This document shows, one piece after another, positions 37,801-45,864 of a stretch of DNA of 64,000 nt. The DNA comes from Armatimonadaceae bacterium (GTDB taxonomy: Bacteria; Armatimonadota; Armatimonadia; Armatimonadales; Armatimonadaceae), in assembly GCA_030447685.1 (NCBI GenBank), contig JAUJOK010000001.1, positions 1 through 64,000 of the forward strand. The letters are read 5' to 3'. The notes under the pieces are model-generated. The model did no database searches. It was not told where the DNA came from and saw only the letters and a program-made list of their open reading frames with translations. A program made the translations under genes and the position numbers. Positions within the stretch are counted from its first letter, which is position 1. Every line of letters begins with the position of its first letter.

Positions 37801-38451
37801 ATGTTGCTGAAAAAAACTTCTATCCTGCTGCCTGCGCTGGCGGCGTTTCTGCTGCCTTCGCTGGCCGCAACGCCGGTTCAGGCGCAGCGCCTGCCCACGG
37901 GAACCGTGGTCAAGGTACGCCTGATGGATGCGCTGAGTTCGGAGACGGCCCGTGTTGGCGACCGGGTGCGCGTTCAGGTGTCGGATAAAGACCGCAGCGG
38001 TCTGTCCAGCGATACCGTTTTCGTGGGCCGTGTCACCGAAGTTAAGCGGGCGACGAACTCCGCGCCGGGTGTCATTGACCTGCGCTTCGGGGCGCTGGAG
38101 CAGAGCGGCGGCTGGCAGCCGGTTTCCGGTGACCTGTACAGCCTGGATGATAGATACGTCCGCGAAGACGCTTCCGGCAGGCTGGTAGGCAAGCGCGAGG
38201 CGAAGAACAAGCAGAAGTTCGTCGGACTGGGAGCCGCAGGCGGCGCGCTGCTCGGCTATGTGCTGGGAGATGGCATGAAAGATGGATTGAAAGGCGCACT
38301 GCTCGGTGCGGCTGCCGGTTATCTGTATGATCAGCAGCAGAAGAAAAAGGAGCAGAGCTACCGGAACGTCGATCTGAAAGAAGGCGAGGAGTTCGGCATC
38401 TATCTGAACCGCCCGGTGACCGTCCGGGAAGCGCGGGCGCGCCGCTGGTAA
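37801..38451 (+). CDS. exported glycine-zipper protein
   Basis: A 216-residue protein with signal peptide (LLPALAAFLLPSLAATPVQAQ). It has a beta-rich domain with LPTGTVVKVRLMDALSSETARVGDRV, like the periplasmic conjugation/TrbI-like beta-barrel module seen in many envelope proteins. A glycine-zipper segment follows (GLGAAGGALLGYVLGDGMKDGLKGALLGAAAGYLYDQ, about residues 140-180). The zipper could insert in or oligomerise at a membrane. It ends before a strong terminator. Function unknown. Confidence 0.65.
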   Translation: MLLKKTSILLPALAAFLLPSLAATPVQAQRLPTGTVVKVRLMDALSSETARVGDRVRVQVSDKDRSGLSSDTVFVGRVTEVKRATNSAPGVIDLRFGALEQSGGWQPVSGDLYSLDDRYVREDASGRLVGKREAKNKQKFVGLGAAGGALLGYVLGDGMKDGLKGALLGAAAGYLYDQQQKKKEQSYRNVDLKEGEEFGIYLNRPVTVREARARRW

Positions 38452-38494
38452 GCGTTACAAGGGTGTGCCGTAAACGGCGCGCTGGAACAAACAC

Positions 38495-38529
38495 AGGCCC
38501 CGAAGGCTCCATTGCCTTCGGGGCCTTTT
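38495..38529 (+). terminator. rho-independent terminator
   Basis: AGGCCCCGAAGGC pairs with GCCTTCGGGGCCT around a TCCATT loop and is followed by TTTTC. It ends the glycine-zipper transcript. Confidence 0.85.
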
Positions 38530-38628
38530 CTGTCTCGACATTTGTCAGGACGGCGCAGGGGAATTTCCGCTTCCCGCGTCGCAATAAGAGTGCGTTTTGA
38601 TAATGAGTATGCGCTCACAAGAGGACAC

Positions 38629-39981
38629 ATGACCAGAGCACCGGAAACGCTATCACCTTCTCACTCGCTCGTGGCGCTGCCTGCGCCGCCAAGCTCCCGG
38701 CATCGCTTTCTGGCCCCGGACGCCACAAGCGCGCAGCTTATTCAGGCGGCAGCGGCGAACCATACCGCCTGGTTTACCACCAATGCGCTCGCACTCGGTG
38801 GAGATGTCTGCCACGAAAACGACGCGACGTGGATCTGCACACCCGGCGAGGCGATCATCGCCTTCCCCCAGATACCGAGCGCGGCGGCTTGCGCGACGCT
38901 CGATAAGATTGTGGCGGACTGCCGACAGCGAAAGCCGGGTCAGGTGTCCTGCTGGTCGCTCACTCCGACACGCCCGCGCGACCTGGGAGCGCGGCTGGCG
39001 GCGCGCGGTTTCGAGTGGGGCTGGAAGCCGCACTGGATGGGGCTGAACCTGAACCATCTACGCTCCGATTTTCCCGTCCCGGACAACCTGCACATTGCCG
39101 TGGACGACGAGGCCGATTGGGAGGTGGACGATCTGCCCTATTACAGCCGCAACGAGACTGCGACTTTACGGGCGCTGGCCCGTGCGCATCCGCGCCGCAC
39201 CTGGCACTTCGGGGCCTGGCAAGACGGAAAGATCGTCGGGCACAGTATTTTATATCTCACCACGGGCTGCCGCCACGGTGTCGCGGGCATCTACTCCGTC
39301 GGCGTCGTGCCCACTGCACGCAAGCAGGGCATTGGCCGCGCGGTGACGGCAGCCGCCTGCCAGTTCGCGCGGGCGCTCGGCTGCCACTATGCGCTGCTCA
39401 ATGCGGCCACAAACATTTATTCACGCCTCGGCTTCGTTTCGCTGGGATACGGCCAGACCTGGTGGATGCACGCGCCGACATTGGCCGCGCCTCCGCCCAC
39501 ACCGTCGCAGGTGGCCTTTGTCGAGGCGGTCGGGCGGGGCGACATCAAGACCCTTTCCGCGCTTGAAAAGCAGAACTTGCTGCCGAAGGATCGGGACGCT
39601 CCCCTGCCGAACGGAATGACGCCGATGAGCCTGGCGGTACAAGCAGGGAAGCCTGCGTCCGCCGAGTGGCTGGCCGCGCACGGGGCGACGCTGGAGATTA
39701 TTCAGGCGTGGGATGTAAGCGGGAAGGAGCGCGCGGCCCGACTGCTGACCGAATTCCCGGAACTGGTGAACCGGCGCTCGGGAAATTGGCAGATCACTCC
39801 CCTCCATGAAGCGGCGGCGCGCGGCGACATGGAACTGGCCCGGTTGCTGCTCACCGCCCGGCCCGATCCGACTATCATGGACACGGAGTTTCACTCCACG
39901 CCGCTCGGCTGGGCGCGTCATTTTCAGCGAACGGAGATTACCGCGCTGCTGGAACAATACGAGGCATCGTGTGCTGAGTGA
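38629..39981 (+). CDS. GNAT acetyltransferase fused to ankyrin repeats
   Basis: A 450-residue cytoplasmic protein. Residues about 20-270 contain a GNAT fold, with motif A at YSVGVVPTARKQGIGRAVTAAAC (acetyl-CoA pyrophosphate loop R-K-Q-G-I-G) and the terminal strand INIYSRLGFVSLGYG-like segment. From about 290 there are ankyrin-like repeats (NGMTPMSLAVQAGKPASAEWLAAHGA; TPLHEAAARGDMELARLLLTARPDP; STPLGWARHFQRTEITALLEQY). The ATG at 38629 has AGAGG upstream; longer in-frame starts overlap the terminator. Acetylation of a protein bound through the repeats is the obvious guess. Confidence 0.8.
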   Translation: MTRAPETLSPSHSLVALPAPPSSRHRFLAPDATSAQLIQAAAANHTAWFTTNALALGGDVCHENDATWICTPGEAIIAFPQIPSAAACATLDKIVADCRQRKPGQVSCWSLTPTRPRDLGARLAARGFEWGWKPHWMGLNLNHLRSDFPVPDNLHIAVDDEADWEVDDLPYYSRNETATLRALARAHPRRTWHFGAWQDGKIVGHSILYLTTGCRHGVAGIYSVGVVPTARKQGIGRAVTAAACQFARALGCHYALLNAATNIYSRLGFVSLGYGQTWWMHAPTLAAPPPTPSQVAFVEAVGRGDIKTLSALEKQNLLPKDRDAPLPNGMTPMSLAVQAGKPASAEWLAAHGATLEIIQAWDVSGKERAARLLTEFPELVNRRSGNWQITPLHEAAARGDMELARLLLTARPDPTIMDTEFHSTPLGWARHFQRTEITALLEQYEASCAE

Positions 39982-40087
39982 GGACAACACAGCGGCAATA
40001 GTGGCCCGAATCGCCATGCAGGAAGCGGAGAACGCACGACTGCGGCAGGTGGAGGCGGCGGCGCGGGCGGCAAAAAAGCAACGATAA
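39971..40087 (+). CDS. possible 38-residue helical micro-protein
   Basis: A GTG start overlapping the last 11 nt of the GNAT gene opens a frame that reads VLSEDNTAAIVARIAMQEAE and ends in a basic AAARAAKKQR tail. It has the heptad look of a short coiled coil. There is no clear ribosome site, so expression would depend on coupling. Could be a chance frame. Confidence 0.35.
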   Translation: MLSEDNTAAIVARIAMQEAENARLRQVEAAARAAKKQR

Positions 40088-40099
40088 CGCCGCCGTGTC

Positions 40100-40822
40100 T
40101 TATTCGCCGTCCTCCGCGCCCTGCCTTTTCCTGATCTTGCGGCCCAGGATGCGCTTCCACTCCGCCGAAAGCGCGCCCAGCGCGCGCAGTTCCTCGATTT
40201 CGGAGATTTCGGCGGCGTGATCGTACATCACAGAGTTCGCGCGCAGCAGCGTCCATTGGGGGTGCGGACGGTCGATAAGCGTTACCGTGTCCCCTGCCCC
40301 GACTTCGCCCTCGGCCAGTACACGCAGATAGCAGCCGGTGCGGCCCGTTTCTTCCATACGCCGGGGCAGATCGGGACGCTCCCACCGCCGGGAGATGTTG
40401 GCGCAGGGCTGGCGCGGCTGGCTGACCTGCACGACAACGCCACCGCTGCCGTGCGCGCCGCCAGCGGTGAACACGTCCCCGATGCAGACGCGCTCCTCGG
40501 TCAATCCCTGCGTGGTGAAGTTCTCACCGAACCCGCCGTGGGGCATCGGAAGGCCGAGAAGATGGCTCCATTCCGGATAGTGTTCGGCGGCGTAGCAGCA
40601 GACGGCCTTGTCCGGGCCGCCGTGGTGCCGCTTATCGGCCTGCTCGTCTCCGACAAGATTCGTGCTTCCCAGCGCAATCCGGCCCGCTGTTTCCTGCTTG
40701 TGGATGGCGCTTTCCCAGATGCGGCCCGTCCGCAGCGCCACCGCGCGCGGCTTGCCGACCTGCACCGAGAGAAGCGTTCCTGTGAGCGTTCCGCTGGTAG
40801 TCACGCCGCGCTCAGTTCCCAT
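40100..40822 (-). CDS. MOSC-domain protein (YiiM-like)
   Basis: A 240-residue MOSC protein. The core runs from GTLLSVQVGKPRAV through GDEQADKRHHGGPDKAVCCYAAEHYPEW to GFGENFTTQGLTEERVCIGDVF, then QPRQPC, in which C140 is the conserved cysteine thought to bind molybdenum cofactor. YiiM-like proteins take part in molybdoenzyme reduction of N-hydroxylated compounds. Its start overlaps the GAF gene end by 22 nt. Confidence 0.88.
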   Translation of the reverse strand: MGTERGVTTSGTLTGTLLSVQVGKPRAVALRTGRIWESAIHKQETAGRIALGSTNLVGDEQADKRHHGGPDKAVCCYAAEHYPEWSHLLGLPMPHGGFGENFTTQGLTEERVCIGDVFTAGGAHGSGGVVVQVSQPRQPCANISRRWERPDLPRRMEETGRTGCYLRVLAEGEVGAGDTVTLIDRPHPQWTLLRANSVMYDHAAEISEIEELRALGALSAEWKRILGRKIRKRQGAEDGE

Positions 40823-41280
40823 TTCGTCGCCAGCAGGGCCGCCGCCCGTTCCAGAAACGCCTCATCCGTCGTGTCGAATGCGCCGACTTCGTGACCATCG
40901 GCGTCTATCTGTCCCAGAATCTCGCCGGTATCGGGGTCGCGGATCAGCACAACGATCTCAGAGCGCGTTTGCACAGAGCAGGCGAGGTAGTTGGTAAGCG
41001 TACTGACATCCTCGACGATCTGGTTGCGCTCCTCGGTAACAGCAGTGCCACACACGCCGCGCCCGACGGGGATAATAGTATGCTCGGTTTCCGCGCCGAC
41101 ATAGTATTCCAGGTGCAGCATTCCCCCCTGAAGCACGTACACGCCCACCCATCGGTAATGCGGCACATGACGCGCGATCCCATTCGTCGCCGTACGCACG
41201 GCCTCTTCCCGCCCCGCCGCCGCCTGCGTCGTCGCCTGGATTTCCGCAAGCACGGCGTCCGCCTGTTCCTGAGTGACCAT
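40801..41280 (-). CDS. GAF-domain protein related to free methionine-(R)-sulfoxide reductase
   Basis: A 159-residue single GAF domain. IIPVGRGVCGTAVTEERNQIVEDV and NYLACSVQTRSEIVVLI align with the fRMsr core and keep two of the three functional cysteines (in GVCGT and LACSV), but the third, upstream cysteine is replaced in HTIIPVG. It may be a low-activity reductase or a sensor. The -10-like TATAAT at 41293-41288 lies only 7 nt before the ATG, so the transcript may be leaderless. Overlaps the MOSC gene. Confidence 0.7.
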   Translation of the reverse strand: MVTQEQADAVLAEIQATTQAAAGREEAVRTATNGIARHVPHYRWVGVYVLQGGMLHLEYYVGAETEHTIIPVGRGVCGTAVTEERNQIVEDVSTLTNYLACSVQTRSEIVVLIRDPDTGEILGQIDADGHEVGAFDTTDEAFLERAAALLATKWELSAA

Positions 41281-41288
41281 GACTTTGA

Positions 41289-42005
41289 TTATACCCGCCG
41301 GAACCGCGCGGCGCGTTTGCCGCTAAGCGTGCCGGAAAGGGACGCGGACAGGCAGCCAAGCGGCATCCAGAAAGCGAATACCGGCGTGAGCAGGGCAGTC
41401 AATTGGTTTGCGCCACTGCCCAGATACAGCAGGGCAGGCAGACTGATCGGAAGTGACGCAAAGGCAAGCGCGGCCAGAGCATAGAATGTACCCAGCCCCG
41501 CTCTTATTGGTGCGGCTGCGCCGGTTTTCCAGCCTGCGATAATCGGCAATATCCAGAGCGATACCAAAAAAAGACCTTCGCTCGGTCCGCTAAAAGCGTG
41601 CATCAATCCGATCACTTCAAGAGCAAGAAGCGCCATAGCCCCGCTGAACCAGCGCAGGCCGTGCCTAATGGCGAGCCAGGGCGTCGCCATGCGCTCCCGC
41701 GGACTCGAGACGTGCCACGCCTGCACGAAGCCGCGCGCAATCCGGGCCGGGTCGCCGAAGCGGCTCAGCGCGGCCTCCACGGCGGCCTTGGGCGTACTGC
41801 CCATCTCTTCGTGCGCCGCCGCCAGGGCCGCTATATGCTGCCGAAGTTCCCTGCGTATTTCCGCTCGCTGCGGGTACGGCAGCGCGAGCAGGCCTGCCGA
41901 AACATGATCCAGATAGTCGTCAATGCGTTCGGACTGCCCCGAAGGCCGCGCCTGTCCCTCCTGCTCGGACAGCAGCGGCGGTGTCTCTTCAAATCGGCTG
42001 TACAT
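41289..42005 (-). CDS. HAAS-domain membrane protein paired with PadR
   Basis: About 238 residues. The N-terminal helical region (SERIDDYLDHVSAGLLALPY, then RREIRRELRQHIAALAAAHEE-like, then VEAALSRFGDPARIARGFV) is the HAAS/DUF1700-type signalling domain that typically accompanies PadR regulators. Four to five hydrophobic helices follow. The ATG at 42005 is chosen (MYSRFEE), 17 nt inside the end of the PadR gene; a longer upstream start in the same frame would overlap PadR much more. It likely senses or regulates through the PadR partner. Confidence 0.75.
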   Translation of the reverse strand: MYSRFEETPPLLSEQEGQARPSGQSERIDDYLDHVSAGLLALPYPQRAEIRRELRQHIAALAAAHEEMGSTPKAAVEAALSRFGDPARIARGFVQAWHVSSPRERMATPWLAIRHGLRWFSGAMALLALEVIGLMHAFSGPSEGLFLVSLWILPIIAGWKTGAAAPIRAGLGTFYALAALAFASLPISLPALLYLGSGANQLTALLTPVFAFWMPLGCLSASLSGTLSGKRAARFRRV

Positions 42006-42345
42006 CGGGTTCGTCTCCTCCCAGAACGCGGTTAATAGAAGCGGCGAAAGACTGCCAATCACGCGTTCGCCGCGCCAGCTCCGCCCTGCCGTCCTCGGTG
42101 ATGGTATAGACTTTACGGGCCGGGCCGCCGCGCGCCGGCGTTTCCCAATTGCCGCTGACCAGACCTTCGCGCTCCAAAGCGTACAGCGCCGGGTACAGCG
42201 ACCCTTCGCCCAGTTTCAGCGCCGCGCCGCTACGCCGCTCGATTTCGCGGGCGATGCCGTAGCCGTGGCGCGGCGCATCCGCCAGAACGGCCAGAATCAA
42301 CGAGGGCGTGCTGCCCTTCAAAAGCTCGCGTTGTGAATGTCCCAT
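41989..42345 (-). CDS. PadR-family transcriptional regulator
   Basis: A 118-residue winged-helix repressor: LLKGSTPSLILAVLADAPRHGYGIAREIERRSG, LGEGSLYPALYALEREGLVSG and ARKVYTITEDGRAELA are the standard PadR helices, recognition helix and wing. No obvious ribosome site. Overlaps the HAAS gene. A palindrome in the spacer of its own promoter suggests autoregulation. Confidence 0.93.
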   Translation of the reverse strand: MGHSQRELLKGSTPSLILAVLADAPRHGYGIAREIERRSGAALKLGEGSLYPALYALEREGLVSGNWETPARGGPARKVYTITEDGRAELARRTRDWQSFAASINRVLGGDEPDVQPI

Positions 42346-42373
42346 GCGCGTTACTGCGGAAATCGGATGAGGG

Positions 42374-42402
42374 ATTATACCTCGTGTTTTGAGGTAAGTA
42401 AA
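42374..42402 (-). promoter_or_regulatory. PadR promoter with a palindromic operator in the spacer
   Basis: Minus-strand -35 TTTACT (42402-42397), 17-nt spacer, -10 TATAAT (42379-42374). A perfect inverted repeat TACCTC-N7-GAGGTA spans 42378-42396, filling the spacer. This is a textbook repressor position. Confidence 0.7.
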
Positions 42403-42414
42403 GCGGTTACGGAA

Positions 42415-43666
42415 TCAAAAGGAAGAAAGCGTCAGGCGGCCCTTTTCAGCGTCCCAGCGAACGCCCAGGCGACCGGCAAGCACGTCGCGCAGAATATCGC
42501 CGATCAGTTCGCCGCGCCAGCCGGAAAACAGCGGGCTGGCGCTTTCGAGCGCGTCCCGGCTGGAAAAATGACGGCGGGCCGCCAGGGCGCGCAAGTCTTC
42601 CTGGTTCGCCAGCAGGGACGGCGGCAGGTTTTCTTCCAGGGCGCGAGCGCGCACCACGGCGGAAAGAAGCTCCACCAGAGCCGCGCCCTGTTCATCCAGC
42701 GGCGGCGCGAATTCTATGCGCGGGCGGTCACGCTCGGGAACGGCCAGACCCTGCCCCACCCGCTCGGCAATACTTTCCGCGCTTCGTTCACCCAGGTTCG
42801 GCGGGATGCCGCGCAAGGCAAGAACGGCTGAGGCGCTTCGGGGAACGCGACGGGCGATCTCCACCAGGGCATCGTCTTTCATGACGGTGCGGCGGGGCTT
42901 ATTGCGCCGCCGCGCCTCCTGGTCGCGCCAGACGGCAAGCTCACGCAGAACGGCAAGGCCCCGCGAATCCAAACCGGCCCGCCCGCCGACCCGACGCCAC
43001 AACTGTTCCGGCCCGACTTCCTCCAGTGCGCCGCCGAGGATACGCCGGGTCTGCTCCTCGGCCCAGGCTTCGCGGCCCGTTTTTTTGAGGCGGCGCGTCA
43101 GTGCATCGTGCAGGGCATGCAGGTAGCGGACATCGTTTTCGGAGGCGGCGCGTCAGTGCATCGTGCAGGGCATGCAGGTAGCGGACATCGTTTTCGGCAT
43201 ATTCGCGCATGGCCGGGGAAAGGGGTCGCCGCGACCAGTCCGCAAACCCCTCTTCTTTGGACAGCGAGACATTTAGAAGCGCCTGCACCAGCGCACCGTA
43301 GCCGGTCTGCGCGCCGAAGCCCGCGAACGAAGCGGCTACCTGCGTGTCGTACACCGGCGCAGGGGGCTGCCCGCCCAGATACATCGCCAGGATTTCCATA
43401 TCCTGCCCGCCGGAATGAAGAATCTTTAAAACAGACGGGTCGAGCAGCAGAGCGCCCAGTTCCCCGAGGTCGCCGCCCAGCGCGGGCACATCCACCACGG
43501 CCACGAACTGCCCGCCGCACGCGGCGACCTGGAGGATTTCCAGCACGGGCAGGTACGTGCGCTCGCGGATGAACTCCGTGTCGATTCCCAGCCGCGAATC
43601 GCGATCCAGTTCGTCGCGCAGACGCTCGACAAGAAGAGCCAGGCCGTCTTTATCAGCGACGTACAT
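42415..43666 (-). pseudogene. rnd: ribonuclease D, interrupted by a 55-bp tandem duplication
   Basis: 3'-5' exoribonuclease of the DEDDy class that trims structured RNAs. The exonuclease domain has GIDTEF (D-x-E), SGGQDMEIL (D) and YAENDVRYLHAL (Y-x3-D). The C-terminal part has an HRDC-type helical domain (ELAVWRDQEARRRNKPRRTVMKDDALVEIAR). The two halves are in different frames because 43087-43141 is repeated exactly as 43142-43196; removing one 55-bp copy restores one uninterrupted reading frame of nearly 400 codons. A clean exact 55-bp repeat looks like an unmerged assembly overlap. Confidence 0.88.
43087..43196. repeat. exact 55-bp tandem direct duplication inside rnd
   Basis: The unit beginning GAGGCGGCGCGTCAGTGCAT occurs twice head to tail with no mismatch (first copy 43087-43141, second 43142-43196). 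55 is not a multiple of three, so it shifts the reading frame. Confidence 0.95.
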
Positions 43667-43672
43667 TAGCGG

Positions 43673-43736
43673 CCTCTCCCCTGTCTCCTACCCCCCCTGC
43701 CCCCTTCCCTTTAGGGGAGGGGGCAGGGGGGAGAGG
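43673..43736. repeat. CCTCTCCCC palindromic repeat
   Basis: A C-rich left arm (CCTCTCCCC...CCCCTGCCCCC) pairs with GGGGGCAGGGGGGAGAGG. Same intergenic family as 18167-18219. Lies between rnd and the glycosidase gene and may act as a transcript end. Confidence 0.65.
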
Positions 43737-43749
43737 TTTACAGCACAAT

Positions 43750-45759
43750 CTATTCAAAAACGACCGCCTCATGCGTGTCGATACGCGGAATAGTGACGCA
43801 GAAGCCATCGCTGCTGGCCTCGAAAGGCAGCGCCTCGCCGGAACGGGCAAGGAAGATGCGGCTGACAGTGCCGGTTCGACGCAGGCGCAGTGCCACGTCT
43901 TGCAGCGGCACCGGCGTTTCCAGAACCTCCACATGGCCCGGCGCACGGCGACCGGCGTGGTAGTTGACGAAATGGACGACGTGCCGGTCGCCGTCGTCTT
44001 GCCGCATTACCCCGACTTCGCAGGTGGGCGGGGCGTCGGTTTCCACCAGCGGCTGGGGCAGCAGCAGGTCAAGGCAGCGTCCGACGAGCGCGCGAAAAGC
44101 CAGGTTTCCGTGCTTCTGGTAGGCGCTGAAGATCGGGCCGTAGATATAAACAATGTCACCGCGACGTGTGACGGCGGGATAGTCGGCCTTTTCGGCGATA
44201 GGCGGCGTAAAGCCGTGGGAAATAAAATGCTCGCCTGTCCGGTTGAAGTAGGTTTCATAGGCATCGGCGAGTATTTCCGTGCCGGAGCGCGGGGCAACGT
44301 GCGCGGTGGGGCCTTCATACAGCGAGTACGGGAAGCCGGGGCGCGTGACAGTAGTGTGCAGGCTTGGCGCGGTGACCTGAAAATAGTCCGGATTACTGGT
44401 GGCCGGGCCGGAATAGTCCACACCCATTTCGTCGGCGAGCAGGAAGCTGCCGCTCGTTTCGTCCAGAAGCGCCTCATGCGTAATCAATAATTTGCCGCCC
44501 CCGGCGACATAGTCCCGCAGGCGGGCCGCCGTTTCCGGCGTAGCGACGGCGCGGTCAGGCAAAACAAGCAGTTCGTATCGGCGGAAGTCGGGGCATGTTT
44601 TATCGGTGATAACATCGAACTGATGGTGCAGTTCGAGCAGAATTTTGGCCGCGCCTTCTACATTTCCGGCCTGGGCATCCATATTCGCCTTGTCGGCATT
44701 CGGATTCAGGACAAGCAGACCGACCTGAGAAGCCGCTTCGGCCCCGATGCAATACTCTTCGACCGCTTCGACATCGCGAAACGCCTCGCCGATCACATCG
44801 TACACCGCCTCGTTCAGCCGCCCGCGCGGGTGCAACTGATCGCCGATGGACACCGCGCCGCCGGTAGCGACGATCCCGCCGCATTCCCAGCGCAGCGCGT
44901 CCGGGTGCTTCAAACCGCCCCAGTCGGCCCAGGTACGGTGAAACCGGCCCGTCATTCCCAGCATCGGCAGGCCGAAGTTACGCCCGTAGCGCGACCAGAG
45001 CGGATAAAAGCCGTAGCCCCAGCCGCCCGTCGGCAGCGATTCAATCTCCACTTGCGAATAATGCTGCACCTCGTCCTGGAAGTGCAGGCCCCAGCGCGAG
45101 TTGTAATAGATGCCTGCGTTCGGAAGCTTCGCGCGAATCACGCCGGAAACGCGCTCCATGAACCGACGGGCGACCGCGTGGTTGTGGGCGCGGCGGTGCG
45201 CGGCATTTTGCGGGTCCAGGCCCTCGCGGCGCAGTTCCGCCAGGCAGTTCGTGCAGACGCAACCGTCCCCGTTGTACATCAGAATGTCGTAGAAAAAGCC
45301 GTCACAGTCATAAAGCGCCATCAGCTCTTCCGTCTGCGCCACCAGTTCATCCGCATAGCCGTTGTTGACGCACAAATAGGGCCAGCCCGCCTCCAGCGGC
45401 CCCGGTCCCACCAGCTTGCCGTCCTTGCTTACCTGCCGCCATTCGGGATGACGCTCGGCGGCGGAAACGTCCCACACGACGGAGATATAGATGGGAGCAC
45501 GGATTCCGGACCGGTGCAGCGCCTCGACCTGCTCTCCCAGCAGGTCGAACTTCAGGCTTGGGTGGACAGGACCGATCTTGCTCGGATAGTAATTCATCCC
45601 ATGATGGCACTTGGCGAACACCGTTATCGAGTTCACCCGCGCCTCCGTGAGCGTGCGGACAAAATGGTCGGCGTCCCACTCCGCGCCGACATCGGGAATG
45701 CTGGGCGGCGTGTGGAAGTCCAGGTGTATCTGGCGCATGGGAAAGATGGGGAAATCCAA
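43750..45759 (-). CDS. glycosidase with TIM barrel and trimerisation-like domain (GH29/GH42-like)
   Basis: A 669-residue protein without a signal peptide. A TIM barrel starts at RQIHLDFHTPPSIPDVGAEWD and includes ARVNSITVFAKCHHGMNYYP, YDCDGFFYDILMYNGDGCVCTNCL (with a Cys-x-Cys-x2-Cys cluster) and AGIYYNSRWGLHF. From about 365 a glutamine-amidotransferase-like domain (VGLLVLNPN; LVLPDRAVATPETAARLRDYVAGGGKLLITHEA) matches the GH42 trimerisation domain, followed by a small beta domain. Probably an intracellular exo-glycosidase. Paired with the LacI regulator directly upstream. Confidence 0.75.
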   Translation of the reverse strand: MDFPIFPMRQIHLDFHTPPSIPDVGAEWDADHFVRTLTEARVNSITVFAKCHHGMNYYPSKIGPVHPSLKFDLLGEQVEALHRSGIRAPIYISVVWDVSAAERHPEWRQVSKDGKLVGPGPLEAGWPYLCVNNGYADELVAQTEELMALYDCDGFFYDILMYNGDGCVCTNCLAELRREGLDPQNAAHRRAHNHAVARRFMERVSGVIRAKLPNAGIYYNSRWGLHFQDEVQHYSQVEIESLPTGGWGYGFYPLWSRYGRNFGLPMLGMTGRFHRTWADWGGLKHPDALRWECGGIVATGGAVSIGDQLHPRGRLNEAVYDVIGEAFRDVEAVEEYCIGAEAASQVGLLVLNPNADKANMDAQAGNVEGAAKILLELHHQFDVITDKTCPDFRRYELLVLPDRAVATPETAARLRDYVAGGGKLLITHEALLDETSGSFLLADEMGVDYSGPATSNPDYFQVTAPSLHTTVTRPGFPYSLYEGPTAHVAPRSGTEILADAYETYFNRTGEHFISHGFTPPIAEKADYPAVTRRGDIVYIYGPIFSAYQKHGNLAFRALVGRCLDLLLPQPLVETDAPPTCEVGVMRQDDGDRHVVHFVNYHAGRRAPGHVEVLETPVPLQDVALRLRRTGTVSRIFLARSGEALPFEASSDGFCVTIPRIDTHEAVVFE

Positions 45760-45864
45760 CGAAAATGTCCTCCAGGGGCGGAAGTGTCTGCGTTAAGCGA
45801 TACGGATAGTTCGACACAGAGGCAGGTTTTGCCTTCCTTGTGGTTTCAGGAAGAGGCTCGTGCG

